A DNA stretch of 64,000 nt. Origin: Glebionis coronaria (taxonomy: Eukaryota; Streptophyta; Magnoliopsida; Asterales; Asteraceae). Within the stretch, counting starts at the first letter, position 1; each line of letters begins with the position of its first letter. The translations under genes and the position numbers were made by a program. The stretch lies in NCBI GenBank assembly GCA_025667525.1, contig CM046877.1:261489706-261553705 (forward strand), read 5' to 3'. Under the pieces are notes generated by a model, which was given only the letters and a program-made list of their open reading frames with translations, did no database searches and was not told where the DNA came from. This document shows positions 44,901-59,455 of this stretch, in pieces.

Positions 44901-47130
44901 AAGGAGTTAATTATTATTTTTAGATTTCCCTGAATTGGCCAAACAATGAAAACGTATACCTTGAATATTTAACATTTAATTTAAGGCTTAATCCTTTAAA
45001 TTATTTGATCGTGTGATTAGTGGGAAATGGAATATATTGAGTCTTCAATAATTTGAGCCATTTAAGCTTTTGGGTTTTACCAAAAAGAAAGTAGAAATAT
45101 GTTTTGACAAATAATTTATCAAGGGATTTTTAAGAAATTATTCCCTTATACACAAATCATTTAACTAAACTCCTGTTTAGGGGTAAATGTTTGTGTATAC
45201 CTCAAGACAACCTAAGAGGGATTGAGGAAACCATTTAAACCTTGACTTGAATTTGAAACGACAATTGTTGCTTTTCAACTAAGAAAATTTCGACCAAAGT
45301 ATAAACAAAGAATTTTTTGAACATTTACGAATCTTATTAATTATTTTCGATAAATCAACAAAAATCTTGTTAATTAAATTCAAATTTCTTTTGAACATTT
45401 TTATAATTGGTCGAACTAAGAAATTTAATAATTTTTACGTTTACGTTTCATAAAAATTAAATATTTATCATTTAATTACTTGTAATATTTATCGACGCTT
45501 TAAACGTCGGATTGAGCAAAACTAATGAAAATGATAGTTGAGACGAAACTAAAACATAGAAAATATGAAGAAAGAATTTATGAGTAAATTGTGGACATGA
45601 TAATTATTTCATTAGGAAAGATGAATGTACATACTGACGCATTATGTAAAAAGGATAAAGAATCAATTAGGATTTATTCCTTAGTAATGACTGTGCAAAA
45701 TAAATTGCCGAACAATTTAAAAATAGTTGATGATTGTGAAAAAAAAGGATAATATAGATAATAAAAAGGGGTTCGCGGTTAATGTGAACCATTAGTACTA
45801 AGAGCCGATGGCGTTAAATGTTTTAAAGGCCACTTGTGATTGTCTAAATATGGAGGATTGTGAGATATAGTTATGGTGGAATCTTGTTAGTATAAGTATT
45901 TTATTCATGACATTTATGATTTAATGTATTTTTATCTGAAGAAGTTGTACTGATGGAAAATTACGAAGGCAGACACCGCCTCATACATTAGTAAACGTCT
46001 AGCTATTGCAAATGTCATCATCTGAATTTGATTCGATTTGGATCATCGTCGACAGACTGACCAAATCTGCTAATATCATTCCTGTTAATGATAGATTCAT
46101 GATGAAGAAATTGACTCTTTTGTATTTAAAGGAGTTGTGTAAACATGGTGTGCATGTATCGGTCATCTCTATCAAGATCCTCGCTTCGCATCGAATTTCT
46201 ATAGGTTTGCTCAGAAGTCATTGAGAACGAATCTTGATGAGAGTACTTTGTACCACCCCAATCGAAGGGACGAGGTAAAGTAACGATACAAAATACTATA
46301 AGTGCTATTCTATGTTTGAATGATTGACCTTTGGTAATAAACTGTAAAATCGTTTTCCTTTGGAGAGATTATCCTTGATAATTATCGTATTAGGATCAAG
46401 ATCGAATCTTGTGAGGATATATATTAGAGCATCTGTAAGTAGGAGTTGGGATGAAGACACCCGACATACACCCATTGTGAGTTGGACATGTCTTTTAGGT
46501 TTCAGGTTTCCTATGATGGTGAACCTAACCTTACAACATACTCGACCCGCGAGACCTGAAATGATTGTTGAAATTAGGATCTGATTATTGACTGCCGGTA
46601 GTGGGCAGGAGGCTATGTGAATATGAAATTTAGATCTTGAAGTGCCAGATGGGTAGCGAAGTTATGCCAAAAAATTTAACCATGAAAAAATGAATTGATG
46701 ATCTGAAAGATCATGGGATATAAGTCCCCGTTGTATGGGACCATTGAGATGATGTAAAAGATTGGTTTGAAAGGCATATAAGCTGGATCTACCCTAGGAC
46801 TTCAAGAGCTGCGTGAATTATGTTTCGTATATCAAACTTGATAAAATGTCTATCAAGTGAAAGTCTGATTGTTTCTTAGTAAAGTTTCGATCGGCGAAAA
46901 GTTGCATTCATCAGAAACCCGTGAACATCATGGATAGAGAAAGTAAGTCAACATTTAGCCTGATCTTATTCCCGTAGTTATGTTTGATGAAAATCGCGTA
47001 TTGTAATGGATTACACTTGTGAGAAAAGACTGAATGTGGAGGAAATACCCACATGGCTTTAACTCTATAAGAAGCGAGTAGTAAGGTAAGATGATCTTTG
47101 AGGACAAAGATCCTGTTTACGGGTAAATGC
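41701..47130 (+). pseudogene. gypsy dimer, interior 1: decayed gag-pol
   Basis: Begins with the primer site TTTGGTACCAGAGCTC (from 41,702), close to the initiator tRNA-Met type. A TA microsatellite occupies 41,884-41,930. 42,000-44,300 has only short frames and no clear gag. RT remains from about 44,350 to 44,930: [40 protein letters not shown], a changed active-site region (about 44,845), all with stops and shifts. Integrase core remains at 46,006-46,224 (SEFDSIWIIVDRLTKSANII). The end (46,880-47,060) shows KPVNIMDRE and YPHG words of the chromodomain tail. Nothing here can be translated as a whole. Confidence 0.75.
41884..41930. repeat. (TA)n microsatellite
   Basis: About 23 TA units; the same place in interior 2 (50,781-50,798) has about 8. 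Confidence 0.9.
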
Positions 47131-50100
47131 TGTGACAATCCGTCAATTTATGGTTGATATTTTATTCTCAAGTATTATTTAAAAATATTATTTTAATGTT
47201 ATATTATGAACTCCCTTATTTTTGGGAAGAAATTTGGATTTACATCTTGAAGTAGCATCGACTACGTCTAAACCGGAGGATTCAACGTTACATGCTCACG
47301 TTTACATACACCGTTTTTGGTGACAGTCCGACATTTCAGGAAATAAATTTATCCGTGAATATTATTTTGGAATTTTAAATTTGTGTTGGTTCATAAACAC
47401 ATAAATTTAAGAGAAGAGATTAGACTTACGATTATAATTTAACGTCCTATACGACTAAACCGGAAACCTTAGGATTACGTATTTACGTTTTCGAACACCG
47501 TTTTTGATGAGACAATTTTTATTAGATTCGTTTTGTGCCGTTGATTCATAATTTATAAAAACGTTTTTCGTAAAACAACCCGAAGGCACGCAAATCGAGG
47601 AAACTAGAATCGAGGAGTACCCCTAAATTAATGGGGATGGGACAAGTTTACACTTGCCCGCCCCCATACATGTGGCATCTAAATAAGCTACAACACACAC
47701 TATATGTGTCAAAACTTCCTAAAGAAGTTTACCACTTGTCTTTTAATTCCTTGAAACCACTTTTCCTAAACCATTTCTCACATCCCATCTCATGCAAACC
47801 ACTCATACTCTCCTCCCTCACTCTCTCTATTCCGTCCCATATTCACCCAAAACAACCCTCATTTGATCAAATTTAACCATGTAATCATATGTATAATTTA
47901 CATATGATGAAAACCCATTGAAGTTATGAAGATTGGAGGTGATCTTAACATGTAAAAAGGAGTTTTCAAGGGAGTTTGGGGCTGATTTCTCAAGGAGTTT
48001 TCATGAAGAACAAGAGATGATTTTTGGAGGAATCTACAAATAATTGGTGATCCTAGAAGTGGTGTTGATATCTCATAAGATTGGTTACCCAAAACCAAGT
48101 CTTGTTCATCAAAAACCTCATCTTTTCATCACTAATGGTGGTATAGAGATTGTTCTTCCTATCCTCTTGTTATTTTGATTATGTAATCTTGTATTTTCTT
48201 TATTTATGTATATTTATATGATGATGAATTATGATTAAAAATATTATGTGAGGATTTGGTGTTGATAGATTTGATAAACATGGATAAAAAGATGGAAAAC
48301 CATAGGTAACAAGGTTAAAATCTTGCTAAATATGATGGCTGTATAAAAACAGTAAGTTACCAAATGTTAAACTGATAAAATGACATGGTGGAATCAATTT
48401 ACAGTAAGTATTAGATATCATACACATGTGAGAGTTGGCCATGTAATGGAATCATCAAAATGAGTGAGATATGATCAAAACAAGATGAGTGTGCTAATCT
48501 GAATAGTCTGTTTTGTAGGGACTGTTAAGGATAGTTAAATATAGAACGAGCAGTATCCATAACTAACTTATTTGTAGCACATAATATGAAGTTCATGCCA
48601 TCCAAAAATGAGCTTCTAACTCATTGTAGAACTCTAGATATGATAAAAATGGTGAAGATGAAACTAAAAATCAGATTTTGAAGAATTAATGTTTAATACT
48701 ATTATATAAGCACTCAAATAATATAGTATAAAATGTGAAATTAAAACCCACAAACTTATGAATTTCATTTATATAAATATGTATAAGTTTAAATAAAATG
48801 GACACTTTATAAAAATGGTAGTTGAATAAGATTTATAAGTATAAAAACTATAAACATGATTTTTACGACTTTTTCGGCTATTACCGTAAAATTAACGTTT
48901 TTCGCCAATTAAAACTTAGACGATCAAACCCGTCTAATGTAAAGTTTTTAAAAGTCATATACTGATGTATAAGTACCTAATACAAGTAAAAACCGATAAA
49001 ACCCGAACTATATGACATACGGATATTAACGAGCTAAGTTAGCATATTTGGACTAATAATTTAACTAAATAAGTTAAACACTTATAAAAATTACTTATTG
49101 GGCTTAACCCATTTGGGCCCAACATGTAAAGTATAAATACTGATAATACAAGTATAAATTGGATTAATACAAGTTAAAGGACTTATAATTGGCTTATTGG
49201 ACCTAAAACATGCAAATAGGTAAAACTAGTAAACTAATATAAAAGTTGTCAACACATAACACAAAAATAAGTGAATGAGAATATATAAACCCACTTGATC
49301 ATCATCATATGTATAAAATCATTATATGTATACATAATTGTTATTTTTATAAAGTCATTGGACAAAAGTCTAAGACGAGTATTATTTGTCTAGGTTTCCG
49401 TGATTGAAGCACGTACCGTACATCCGAATGGCCGATAACCCACTTTCCCACATCAACGTGAGTTCATAGCCTCGCACTCTTTTAAATGTTTTTATGAAAT
49501 GTTTTATAAACCCGCGAGGGAGATAACATGTTAGTTTTTATAAAATAGGACACTAGTTGTCCCGATTGTTTGTTTATTGATTTGGACCTGAATGATTGTA
49601 TGACCCGATGAATGATTATATGACCCGATAGATGAAATGAAATGGATTATTAAAGTTAGGTTATGTCACTAAAACTCCCATTAGCATGAATTGTGAACTA
49701 CCGGGATTTGGTAGACGCTTATGCATATAATAGTACTATTTGGGGACGATCACCCCAGTTCGCGCCTTGACGGTTGATCCCCGTCGTGCCACATTGATTG
49801 GTAAGCGAAATCATGTATGAGAAGATTTACTCAAGCGTGATTATTGTGACGACACGCTAATTTAGATAGGCAAATTGAGTTTCGGGCTAGCTACCCATTG
49901 TTTGTTGTAGTAAGGTAACAATGTCATGCGGCTTATAATAATCTAATTAACGAAATACTGCTATACGCACCGAATTACGATACATTGCCTGACTAGCAAT
50001 ACGGGGTCTTATTATTGATATTATGTTCGTGTTTTGGTTTTACATAACCATATTCATATAACGATTTTTATTCAACTCTATACAACGTTATAAAACGTAT

Positions 50101-50599
50101 TGTATGATGATTTTAACGACCATGGTTCGTATAATGATTTTGAAGGCGAAAGCCTATATTATGATTTTGATAAAGATTTGTATAAAATGAATTTGGCTAT
50201 TTTATGGCCTATTACAAAGATTTGTACAAAATGATTTTCGGTAATAATTTTATACCGACGACATATTGATGGTTTTATTAAACTCTATGAATTCACTCGG
50301 CGTTTTCGCTGACCTTTTCTTTTAACATGTTTTATCTTAGGTACTTGAAGGTAATTCTCGGGAAGACAACAAGAATTCATGGCCGACACTTAAATAACAA
50401 TTTCCATTCAAATCTTTTGTAAAATTGTATGAAATGACTATGACTTGGGACCTATGTAAATTTGATATTTATGTATGGAAATGCTTTATTATTAAACGAC
50501 GTGATTTTTAAGCGTTGTCTATGATGTGAGTAATGTGCTATCCCGTAACACCAACGAGTCTTCCGCTGTATTGAATTGAGTAAATTTGGGGGTGTTACA
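47131..50599 (+). repeat. gypsy dimer, LTR 2 (shared middle LTR)
   Basis: 3,469 bp, 3' LTR of the first unit and 5' LTR of the second. No GCC-type duplication or other TSD lies on either side of it: it is preceded by GGGTAAATGC, the same bases that precede LTR 3. Confidence 0.92.
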
Positions 50600-53500
50600 G
50601 TTTGGTACCAGAGCTCTCGTTATAGAGAACGAAAGATTTTTAAAACCAAGGTTTTGAATAAAACATTTCAAAATCTTTTAACTATAAACATTTTTCTAAA
50701 AATGTCTAAAACTCTTTTGACTATAACGGTGCCGAAGAATTCCCGAGTTACCGACAAGGCCAGACTGAGAAGTGTTATTTTAATATATATATATATATAA
50801 CTTGGAGATGTAATTTGATTACATGATTGTTTGATGATCATTTTAATATCTATACGAGGTATTTATACGACGTAGATTGTCACAAGAAACCCTAACTCCC
50901 CTAGTAAATCAGTCGAAGCTATTTCTGTAGGAATTCTAGCTATTCTAGATCTAAACCAATTTGTGGATATTTATGATCCCAACAAAATGGTTGATATTCG
51001 TAGAAATGTAGATATTAGTTGATTGTGATATTGAAGAAGAATTGGCGAGATTAAAACTGATATCGATGTCATGACGATCTTTCCTTATAGAGTGGAGTTT
51101 GAAAAAACGTTACCACCTAGAAAGATGTCATCTGATTCGTTGTCATCCAATTCTTAAATTGAAATCGAAAGGGTGAATGTTGCACTTGAGGCTGTTATTG
51201 GAACCATTACGCAAAAGCCTCATGCCACTAGTACCTTTCTGAGAAGTCTAATTGAATGTGAGAGTCATTTCATACTAGTGACTCATTTGATAACTATTGA
51301 TGAAGGAGCTATAGGATTGGAAATTAAGTGTTGTTCATATCGAGCTTTTATTGCACTTTGAAGGTCTAAGAATAAGGATGAAAGTATTGGAGAATGAGGT
51401 AGGATATTGCATTGAGTATAAGTTGATTGAAACTTGAATAAAGTAAAAATTTAACTTGTATGGAATTGAGATTGATAAGAGGAAGTCGTTAATTCCTGTG
51501 ATTGAATTATAAGGTTTTAAATGATTGTTGATTCGTGTTAAGGGTTGTTCCTAGGCCATTGTCCATTAACGAGGATGCCCAGTGTCCAATAAATTGAAGA
51601 AATCTTCTTCTAAATTGGGACCGATGGATCTTCCGGGACAGGTGGGACACCTAATGACTCTTGTAGATTAGTATTCATTGTGGTATCTTTTAAAAATCCC
51701 TAACTTAACTGAGACATCAGTTGGTAGGATGAGTTCTTGGAATTGTATGACATAGTGACACGTAATGTGTTACGGTACAATATTGACTTGTTTGTGATTA
51801 ATGAAAAGACTACCTTTGATTGCTAAATTCTACATGTATCGATGTTATCTATCTTTTCTTGCTTGTTCCTAATGTTCACATTAGTGATGCAACAATTGAA
51901 CAAGTACTCATCTCGAATTGATTTACGTGGTGGATTATTCTTTTTGAGTGCCATCGAGGTCATGAACCTCATCATTAATTGGCTAAGCTTATTTCCTATT
52001 ATATTGTAGTTAGTTCTTGGTAAACAACTCTTCATCACTCTTTTGTAGATCACTGATTGTTTTTATAAGATAAAACAGTATCCCTTGAGAAAAATTGAAT
52101 TTTCATCACTATAAGGATTATTCAAAGTGAGATTTATAAGTGATTGTTATCGAAATGAAGTTGTTTATAAAACACCTTGGAAAACTTACTTGTTTTCATA
52201 ACAAAGAAAATCTTTGTAAATTTATTTTGATTCTTATTTAAGAATTAAGCATTAAAATGTTTTTATTATAAACATGATGATAAAATTTTGACGAACTGAG
52301 TATTGCATCGTTAATCTTGAAATTGTATATAGTTGCGCGCCTACATACATTTTGGAATGGACCAAGCAAGGCTGATTAGTAGTCACCATGAAATTATTAA
52401 TAAACACTAAATTTTCTTTGATGTTATGAAAAGAATAAAAATTATGAGAACTGCAAGAAGTGCAAAATATGGACATATTGTTAGGGACACCTACATATGT
52501 GCCCGTACCAATTATTCTTCTGAGTCGAATTTACTCATTTGTGGATATTGTCTTATTTGACAATTGACAACCCTTTCTTGTCCAATTCTCCTGTGGTGAG
52601 ATTCTTAGGAAAAGTATCTGATTACCGAGTGTTAATACCCGACTGGGTGTATCGACGTTCCTATCATTTCTTTTGATTAGATTTCCTTTGAATGACCTGG
52701 GTAACGATCCGAGGAGCTTTCGAATGCTTACTTAAATTATGAAAACATGGGATATAGTCATATTCGTTAAATGTTTTCGTCTGTATCTGATTTAAAATTC
52801 TCTCGCGTAGAATATGCGTTGACCTTACTCTTTTAATGATAGTTGTGTCTCCATATATCCTTGAATTTGTGAAGGATTATGAGTTATTATTAGTCTTTTG
52901 AGAAGTTCACATCTTATCAACGGTAATGAAACTGGAAAGTTGATAGTACCAATAGAATAGATTGATTAATTATGACATGACGACATTGTCTTAATGGATG
53001 GGAACTCGAGTAGAATTTCCCTAAAAGATAAGATTTTGATTATCAAAAGTGATCTATATAATTCTTGATGGATGACCATATCCTGCATTTAGACTTGAAA
53101 TTATACCATGAATGGTTGTGAATTAGTCATAGATATTATAATCTAGAAAGAACTTAAAACAAATGTATTAAAAGATGTTTATGTTATCTGAAACTTTAAG
53201 AGGTATTTGCTGGTGAATTACCTAGACTTTCGCCATTAAGGCAAGTTGAATTTGGTATTGATTATATTCCCGGTGCTGCACCTGTGGCTTGTGCACTGTA
53301 CGTCAGCACCATCTGAATTAAAAGAATTATCGTACAACTGAGAGAGTTGTCGGAGAAAGCTTTTATTCTATCAAGCTCGTCATCATGAAGAGCTATCGTG
53401 TTATCATTCCTTATATTTATTGATTACCGTGAACTAGGTAAAATTGACGAAAAAAAATCTATATCCACTACCCAAGATGATAGATTTGTTCGATCATTTA

Positions 53501-55986
53501 CCAAGTTCTTGCGTATATTCAAAGATTAGATCCACGGCATGGTTATCATCAATTTCACGTCCGCGAAAAAGATTATCAATTCCAATCACTACATTCAGAA
53601 CTCGTCATGAACATTATGAATTTCATGTTATGTTGTTTGGATTGACCAATGCACATGTAGCATCCATAAATTTGATGAATCATGTGTGTAGGCTGTAATT
53701 TGATAAATTCATGCTTGTGATCATTAAGGACCATTTGTTTGTTTATAAGAATAATAAGGAGTTAATTATTATTTATAGATTGCCCTGAATTGGCCAAACA
53801 ATGAAAACCTATACGTTGAATATTTAACATGTAATTTAAGGCTTAATCCTTTAAATTATTTGATCGTGTGATTAATGGAAAATGGAATATATTGAGTCTT
53901 CAATAATTTGAGCCATTTAAGATTTTGGGTTTTACCAAAAAGAAAGTGGAAATATGTTTTGACAAATAATTTATCAAGGGATTTTTAAGAAATTATTCCC
54001 TTATACACAAATCATTTAACAAAACTTCTGTTTAGGAGTAAATGTTTGTGTATACCTCAAGACAACCTAAGAGGGATTGAGGAAACCATTTAAACCTTGA
54101 CTTGAATTTGAAACGACAATTGTTGCTTTTCAACTAAGAAAATTTCGACCAAAGTATAAACAAAGAATTTTTCGAACATTTACGAATCTTATTAATTATT
54201 TTCGATAAATCAACAAAAATCTTGTTAATTAAATTCAAATTTCTTTTGAACATTTTTATAATTGGTCGAACTAAGAAATTTAATAATTTTTACGTTTACG
54301 TTTCATAAAAATTAAATATTTATTATTTAATTACTTGTAATATTTATCGACGCTTTAAACGTCAGATTGAGCAAAACTAATGAAAATGTTAGTTGAGACG
54401 AAACTAAAACATAGAAAATATGAAGAAAGAATTTATGAGTAAATTGTGGACATGATAATTATTTCATTAGGAAAGATGAATGTACATACTGGCGCATTAT
54501 GTAAAAAGGATAAAGAATCAATTAGGATTTATTCCTTAGTAATGACTGTGCAAAATAAATTGCCGAACAATTTAAAAATAGTTGATGATTGTAAAAAAAA
54601 AAAGGACAATATAGATAATAAAAAGGGGTTCGCGGTTAATGTGAACCATTAGTACTAAGAGCCGATGGCGTTAAATGTTTTAAAGGCCACTTGTGATTGT
54701 CTAAATATGGAGGATTGTGAGATATAGTTATGTTGGAATCTTGTAAGTATAAGTATTTATTCATGACATTTATGATTTAATGTATTTTTATCTGAAGAAG
54801 TTGTACTGATGGAAAATTACGAAGGCAGACACCGCCTCATACATTAGTAAACGTCTAGCTATTGCAAAGGTCAGCATCTGAATTTGATTCGATTTGGGTC
54901 ATCGTCGACAGACTGACCAAATCTGCTAATATCATTCTTGTTAATGATAGATTCATGATGAAGAAATTGACTCTTTTGTATTTAAAGGAGTTGTGTAAAC
55001 ATGGTGTGCATGTATCGATCATCTCTATCAAGATCCTCGCTTCGCATCGAATTTCTAGAGGTTTGCTCAGAAGTCATTGAGAACGAATCTTGATGAGAGT
55101 ACTTTGTACCACCCCAATCGAAGGGACGAGGTAAAGTAACGATACAAAATACTATAAGTGCTATTCTATGTTTGAATGATTGACCTTTGGTAATAAACTG
55201 TAAAATCGTTTTCCTTTGGAGAGATTATCCTTGATAATTATCGTATTAGGATCAAGGTCGAATCTTGTGAGGATATATATTAGAGCATCTGTAAGTAGGA
55301 GTTGGGATGAAGACACCCGACATACACCCATTGTGAGTTGGACATGTCTTTTAGGTTTAAGGTTTCCTATGATGGTGAACCTAACCTTACAACATACTCG
55401 ACCCGCGAGACCTGAAATGATTGTTGAAATTAGGATCTGATTATTGACTGCCAGTAGTGGGCAGGAGGCTATGTGAATATGAAATGTAGATCTTGAAGTG
55501 CCAGATGGGTAGCGAAGTTATGCCAAAAAATTTAACCATGGAAAAATGAATTAATTATCTGAAAGATCATGGGATATAAGTCCCCGTTGTATGGGACCAT
55601 TGAGATGATGTAAAAGATTGGTTTGAAAGGCATATAAGTTGGATCTACCCTAGGACTTCAAGAGCTGCGTGAATTATGTTTCGTATATCGAACTTGATAA
55701 AATGTCTATCAATTGAAAGTCTGATTGTTTCTTAGTAAAGTTTAGATCGGCGAAAAGTTGCATTCATCAGAAACCCGTGAACATCATGGATAGAGAAAGT
55801 AAGTCAACATTTAGCCTGATCTTATTCCCGTAGTTATGTTTGATGAAAATCGCGTATTGTAATGGATTACACTTGTGAGAAAAGACCGAATGTGGAGGAA
55901 ATACCCACATGGCTTTAACTCTATAAGAAGCGAGTAGTAAGGTAAGATGATCTTTGAGGACAAAGATCCTGTTTAGGGGTAAATGC
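50600..55986 (+). pseudogene. gypsy dimer, interior 2: decayed gag-pol
   Basis: Same layout as interior 1 with a few percent difference. The frame 51,173-51,361 differs from 42,319-42,507 at three of 62 residues. RT remains about 53,206-53,790, including [20 protein letters not shown], more of which is in one frame than in copy 1 (53,444-53,698). Integrase core 54,862-55,080 (SEFDSIWVIVDRLTKSANII). Most stops are shared with interior 1, so they were present before the duplication or in the family's parent. Confidence 0.75.
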
Positions 55987-58900
55987 TGTGACAATCCGTC
56001 AATTTATGGTTGATATTTTATTCTCAAGTATTATTTAAAAATATTATTTTAATGTTATATTATGAACTCACTTATTTTTGGGAATAAATTTGGATTTATA
56101 TCTTGAAGTAGCATCGACTACGTCTAAACCGGAGGATTCAACGTTACGTGCTCACGTTTACATACACCGTTTTTGGTGACAGTCCGACATTTCAGGAAAT
56201 AAATTTATCCGTGAATAGTATTTTGGAATTTTAAATTTGTGTTGGTTCATAAACACACAAATTTAAGAGAAGAGATTAGGACTTACGATTATAATTTAAC
56301 GTCCTATACGACTAAACCGGAAACCTTAGGATTACGTATTTACGTTTTCGAACTCCGTTTTTGATGAGACAATTTTTATTAGATTCGTTTTGTGCCGTTG
56401 ATTCATAATTTATAAAAATATTTTTCGTAAAACGACCCGAGGGCACACAAATCAAGGAAACTAGAATCGAGGAGTACCCGTAAATTAATGGGGATGGGAC
56501 AAGTTTACACTTGCCCACCCCCATACATGTGGCATCTAAATAAGCTACAACACACACTATATGTGTCAAAACTTCTTAAAGAAGTTTACCACTTGTCTTT
56601 TAATTCCTTGAAACCACTTTTCCTAAACCATTTCTCACATCCCATCTCATGCAAACCACTCATACTCTCCTCCCTCACTCTCTCTATTACGTCCCATATT
56701 CACCCAAAACAACCCTCATTTGATCAAATTTAACCATGGAATCATATGTATAATTTACATATGATGAAAACCCATTGAAGTTATGAAGATTAGAGGTGAT
56801 CTTAACATGTAAAAAGGAGTTTTCAAGGGAGTTTGGGGCTGATTTCTCAAGGAGTTTTCATGAACAACAAGGGATGATTTTTGGAGAAATCTACAAATAC
56901 TTGGTGATCCTAGAAGTGGTGTTGATATCTCATAAGATTGGTTACCCAGAACCAAGTCTTGTTCATCAAAAACCTCATCTTTTCATCACTAATGGTGGTA
57001 TAGAGATTGTTCTTCCTATCCTCTTGTTATTTTGATTATGTAATCTTGTATTTTCTTTATTTATGTATATTTATATGATGATGAATGATGATTAAAAATA
57101 TTATGTGGAGATTTGGTGTTGATAGATTTGATAAACATGGGTAAAAAGATGGAAAACCATAGGTAACATGGTTAAAATCTTGCTAAATATGATGGCTGTA
57201 TAAAAATAGTAAGTTACCAAATGATAAACTGATAAAATGGCATGGTGGAATCAGTTTACAGTAAGTATTAGATGTCATACACATGTGAGAGTTGGCCATG
57301 CAATGGAATCATCAAAATGAGTGAGATATGATCAAAACAAGATGAGTGTGCTAATCTGAATAGTCTGTTTTGTAGGGACTGTTAAGGATAGTTAAACATA
57401 GAATGAGCAGTTGCCATAACTAACTTATTTGTAGCAAATAATATGAAGTTCATGCCATCCAAAAATGAGCTTCTAACTCATTGTAGAACATTAGATATGA
57501 TAAAAATGGTGAAGATGAAACTAAAAATCAGATTTTGAAGAATTAATGTTTAATACTATTATATAAGCACTCAAATAATATAGTATAAAATGTGAAATTA
57601 AAACCCACTAACTTATGAATTTCATTTATATAAATATGTATAAGGTTAAATAAAATGGACACTTTATAAAAATGGTAGTTGAATAAGATTTATAAGTATA
57701 AAAACTATAAACATGATTTTTACGACTTTTTCGGCTATTACCGTAAAATTAACGTTTTTCGCCAATTAAAACTTAGACGATCAAACCCGCCTAATGTAAT
57801 GTTTTTAAAAGTCATACACTGATGTATAAGTACCTAATACAAGTAAAAACCGATAAAACCCGAACTATATGACATACGGACATTAACGAGCTAAGTTAGC
57901 ATATTTGGACTAATAATTTAACTAAATAAGTTAAACACTTATAAAAATTACTTATTGGGCTTAACCCATTTGGGCCCAACATGTAAAGTATAAATACTGA
58001 TAATACAAGTATAAATTGGATTAATACAAGTTAAAGAACTTATAATTAGCTTATTGGACCTAAAACATGTAAATAGGTAAACTAGTAAACTAATATAAAA
58101 GTTGTCAACACATAACACAAAAATAAGTGAATGAGAATATATAAACCCACTTGATCATCATCATATGTATAAAATCATTATATGTATACATAATTGTTAT
58201 TTTTATAAAGTCATTGGACAAAAGTCTAAGACGAGTATTATTTGTCTAGGTTTCCGTGATTGAAGCACGTACCGTACATCCGAATGGCCGATAACCCGCT
58301 TTCCCACATCAACGTGAGTTCATAGCCTCGCACTCTTTTAAATGTTTTTATGAAATGTTTTATAAACCCGCGAGGGAGATAACATGTTAGTTTTTATAAA
58401 ATAGGACACTAGTTGTCCCGATTGTTTTTTTATTGATTTGGACCCGAATGATTGTATGACCCGATGAATGATTATATGAACCGATAGATGAAATGAAATG
58501 GATTATTAAAGTTAGGTTATGACACTAAAAGTCCCATTAGAATGAATTGTGAACTACCGGGATTTGGTAGACGCTTATGCATATAATAGTACTATTTGGG
58601 GACGATCACCCTAGTTCGCGCCTTGACGGTTGATCCCCGTCGTGCCACATTGATTGGTAAGCGAAATCATGTATGAGAAGATTTACTCAAGCGCGATTAA
58701 AGTGACGACACGCTAATTTAGATGGGCAAATTGAGTTTCGAGCTAGCTACCCGTTGTTTGTTGTAGTAAGGTAACAATGTCATGCGGCTTATAATAATCT
58801 AATTAACGAAATACTGCTATACGCACCGAATTATGATACATTGCATGACTAGCAATACGGGGTCTTATTATTGATATTATGTTCGTGTTTTGGTTTTACA

Positions 58901-59455
58901 TAACCATATTCATATAACGATTTTTATTCAAATCTATACAACATTATAAAACGTATTGTATGATGTTTTTAACGACAATGGTTCGTATAATGATTTTGAA
59001 GGCGAAAGCCTATATTATGATTTTGATAAAGATTTGTATAAAATGACTTTGGCTATTTTATGGCCTATTACAAAGATTTGTACAAAATGATTTTCGGTAA
59101 TAATTTTATACCGACGACATATTGATGGTTTTATTAAACTCTATGAATTCACTCGGTGTTTTCGCTGACCTTTTCTTTTAACATGTTTTATCTCAGGTAC
59201 TTGAAGGTAATTCTCGGGAAGACAACAAGAACTCATGGCCCGCACTTAAATAACAATTTCCATTAAAATCTTTTGTAAAATTGTATGAAATGACTATGAC
59301 TTGGGACCTATGTAAATTTGATATTTATGAATGGAAATGCTTTATTATTAAACAACGCGATTTTTAAGCGTTGTCTATGATGTGAGTAATGTGCTATCCC
59401 GTAACACCAACGAGTCTTCCGTTGTATTGAATTGAGTAAATTTGGGGGTGTTACA
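55987..59455 (+). repeat. gypsy dimer, LTR 3
   Basis: 3,469 bp, ends GGGGTGTTACA followed by TSD CCTAG. About 3% different from LTR 2 over the first 460 bp by eye. Confidence 0.92.

Larger units (their letters stand above)
38245..59455 (+). mobile_element. tandem dimer of a chromovirus-like Ty3/gypsy element
   Basis: Three LTRs (38,245-41,700; 47,131-50,599; 55,987-59,455) and two interiors (41,701-47,130; 50,600-55,986) in the same orientation, flanked by a single TSD CCTAG at 38,240-38,244 and 59,456-59,460. Both interiors start with the same primer site and carry the same decayed pol. This is the product expected of unequal recombination between LTRs, not of two insertions. The integrase tail ends in a chromodomain-like segment, which with the 3.5-kb LTRs suggests the Tekay/Del lineage; this assignment is from memory. 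Confidence 0.9.

Noticed and set aside
47131..59455. Second independent gypsy insertion
   Set aside because: No target duplication flanks LTR 2, and the single CCTAG pair bounds the whole three-LTR array.
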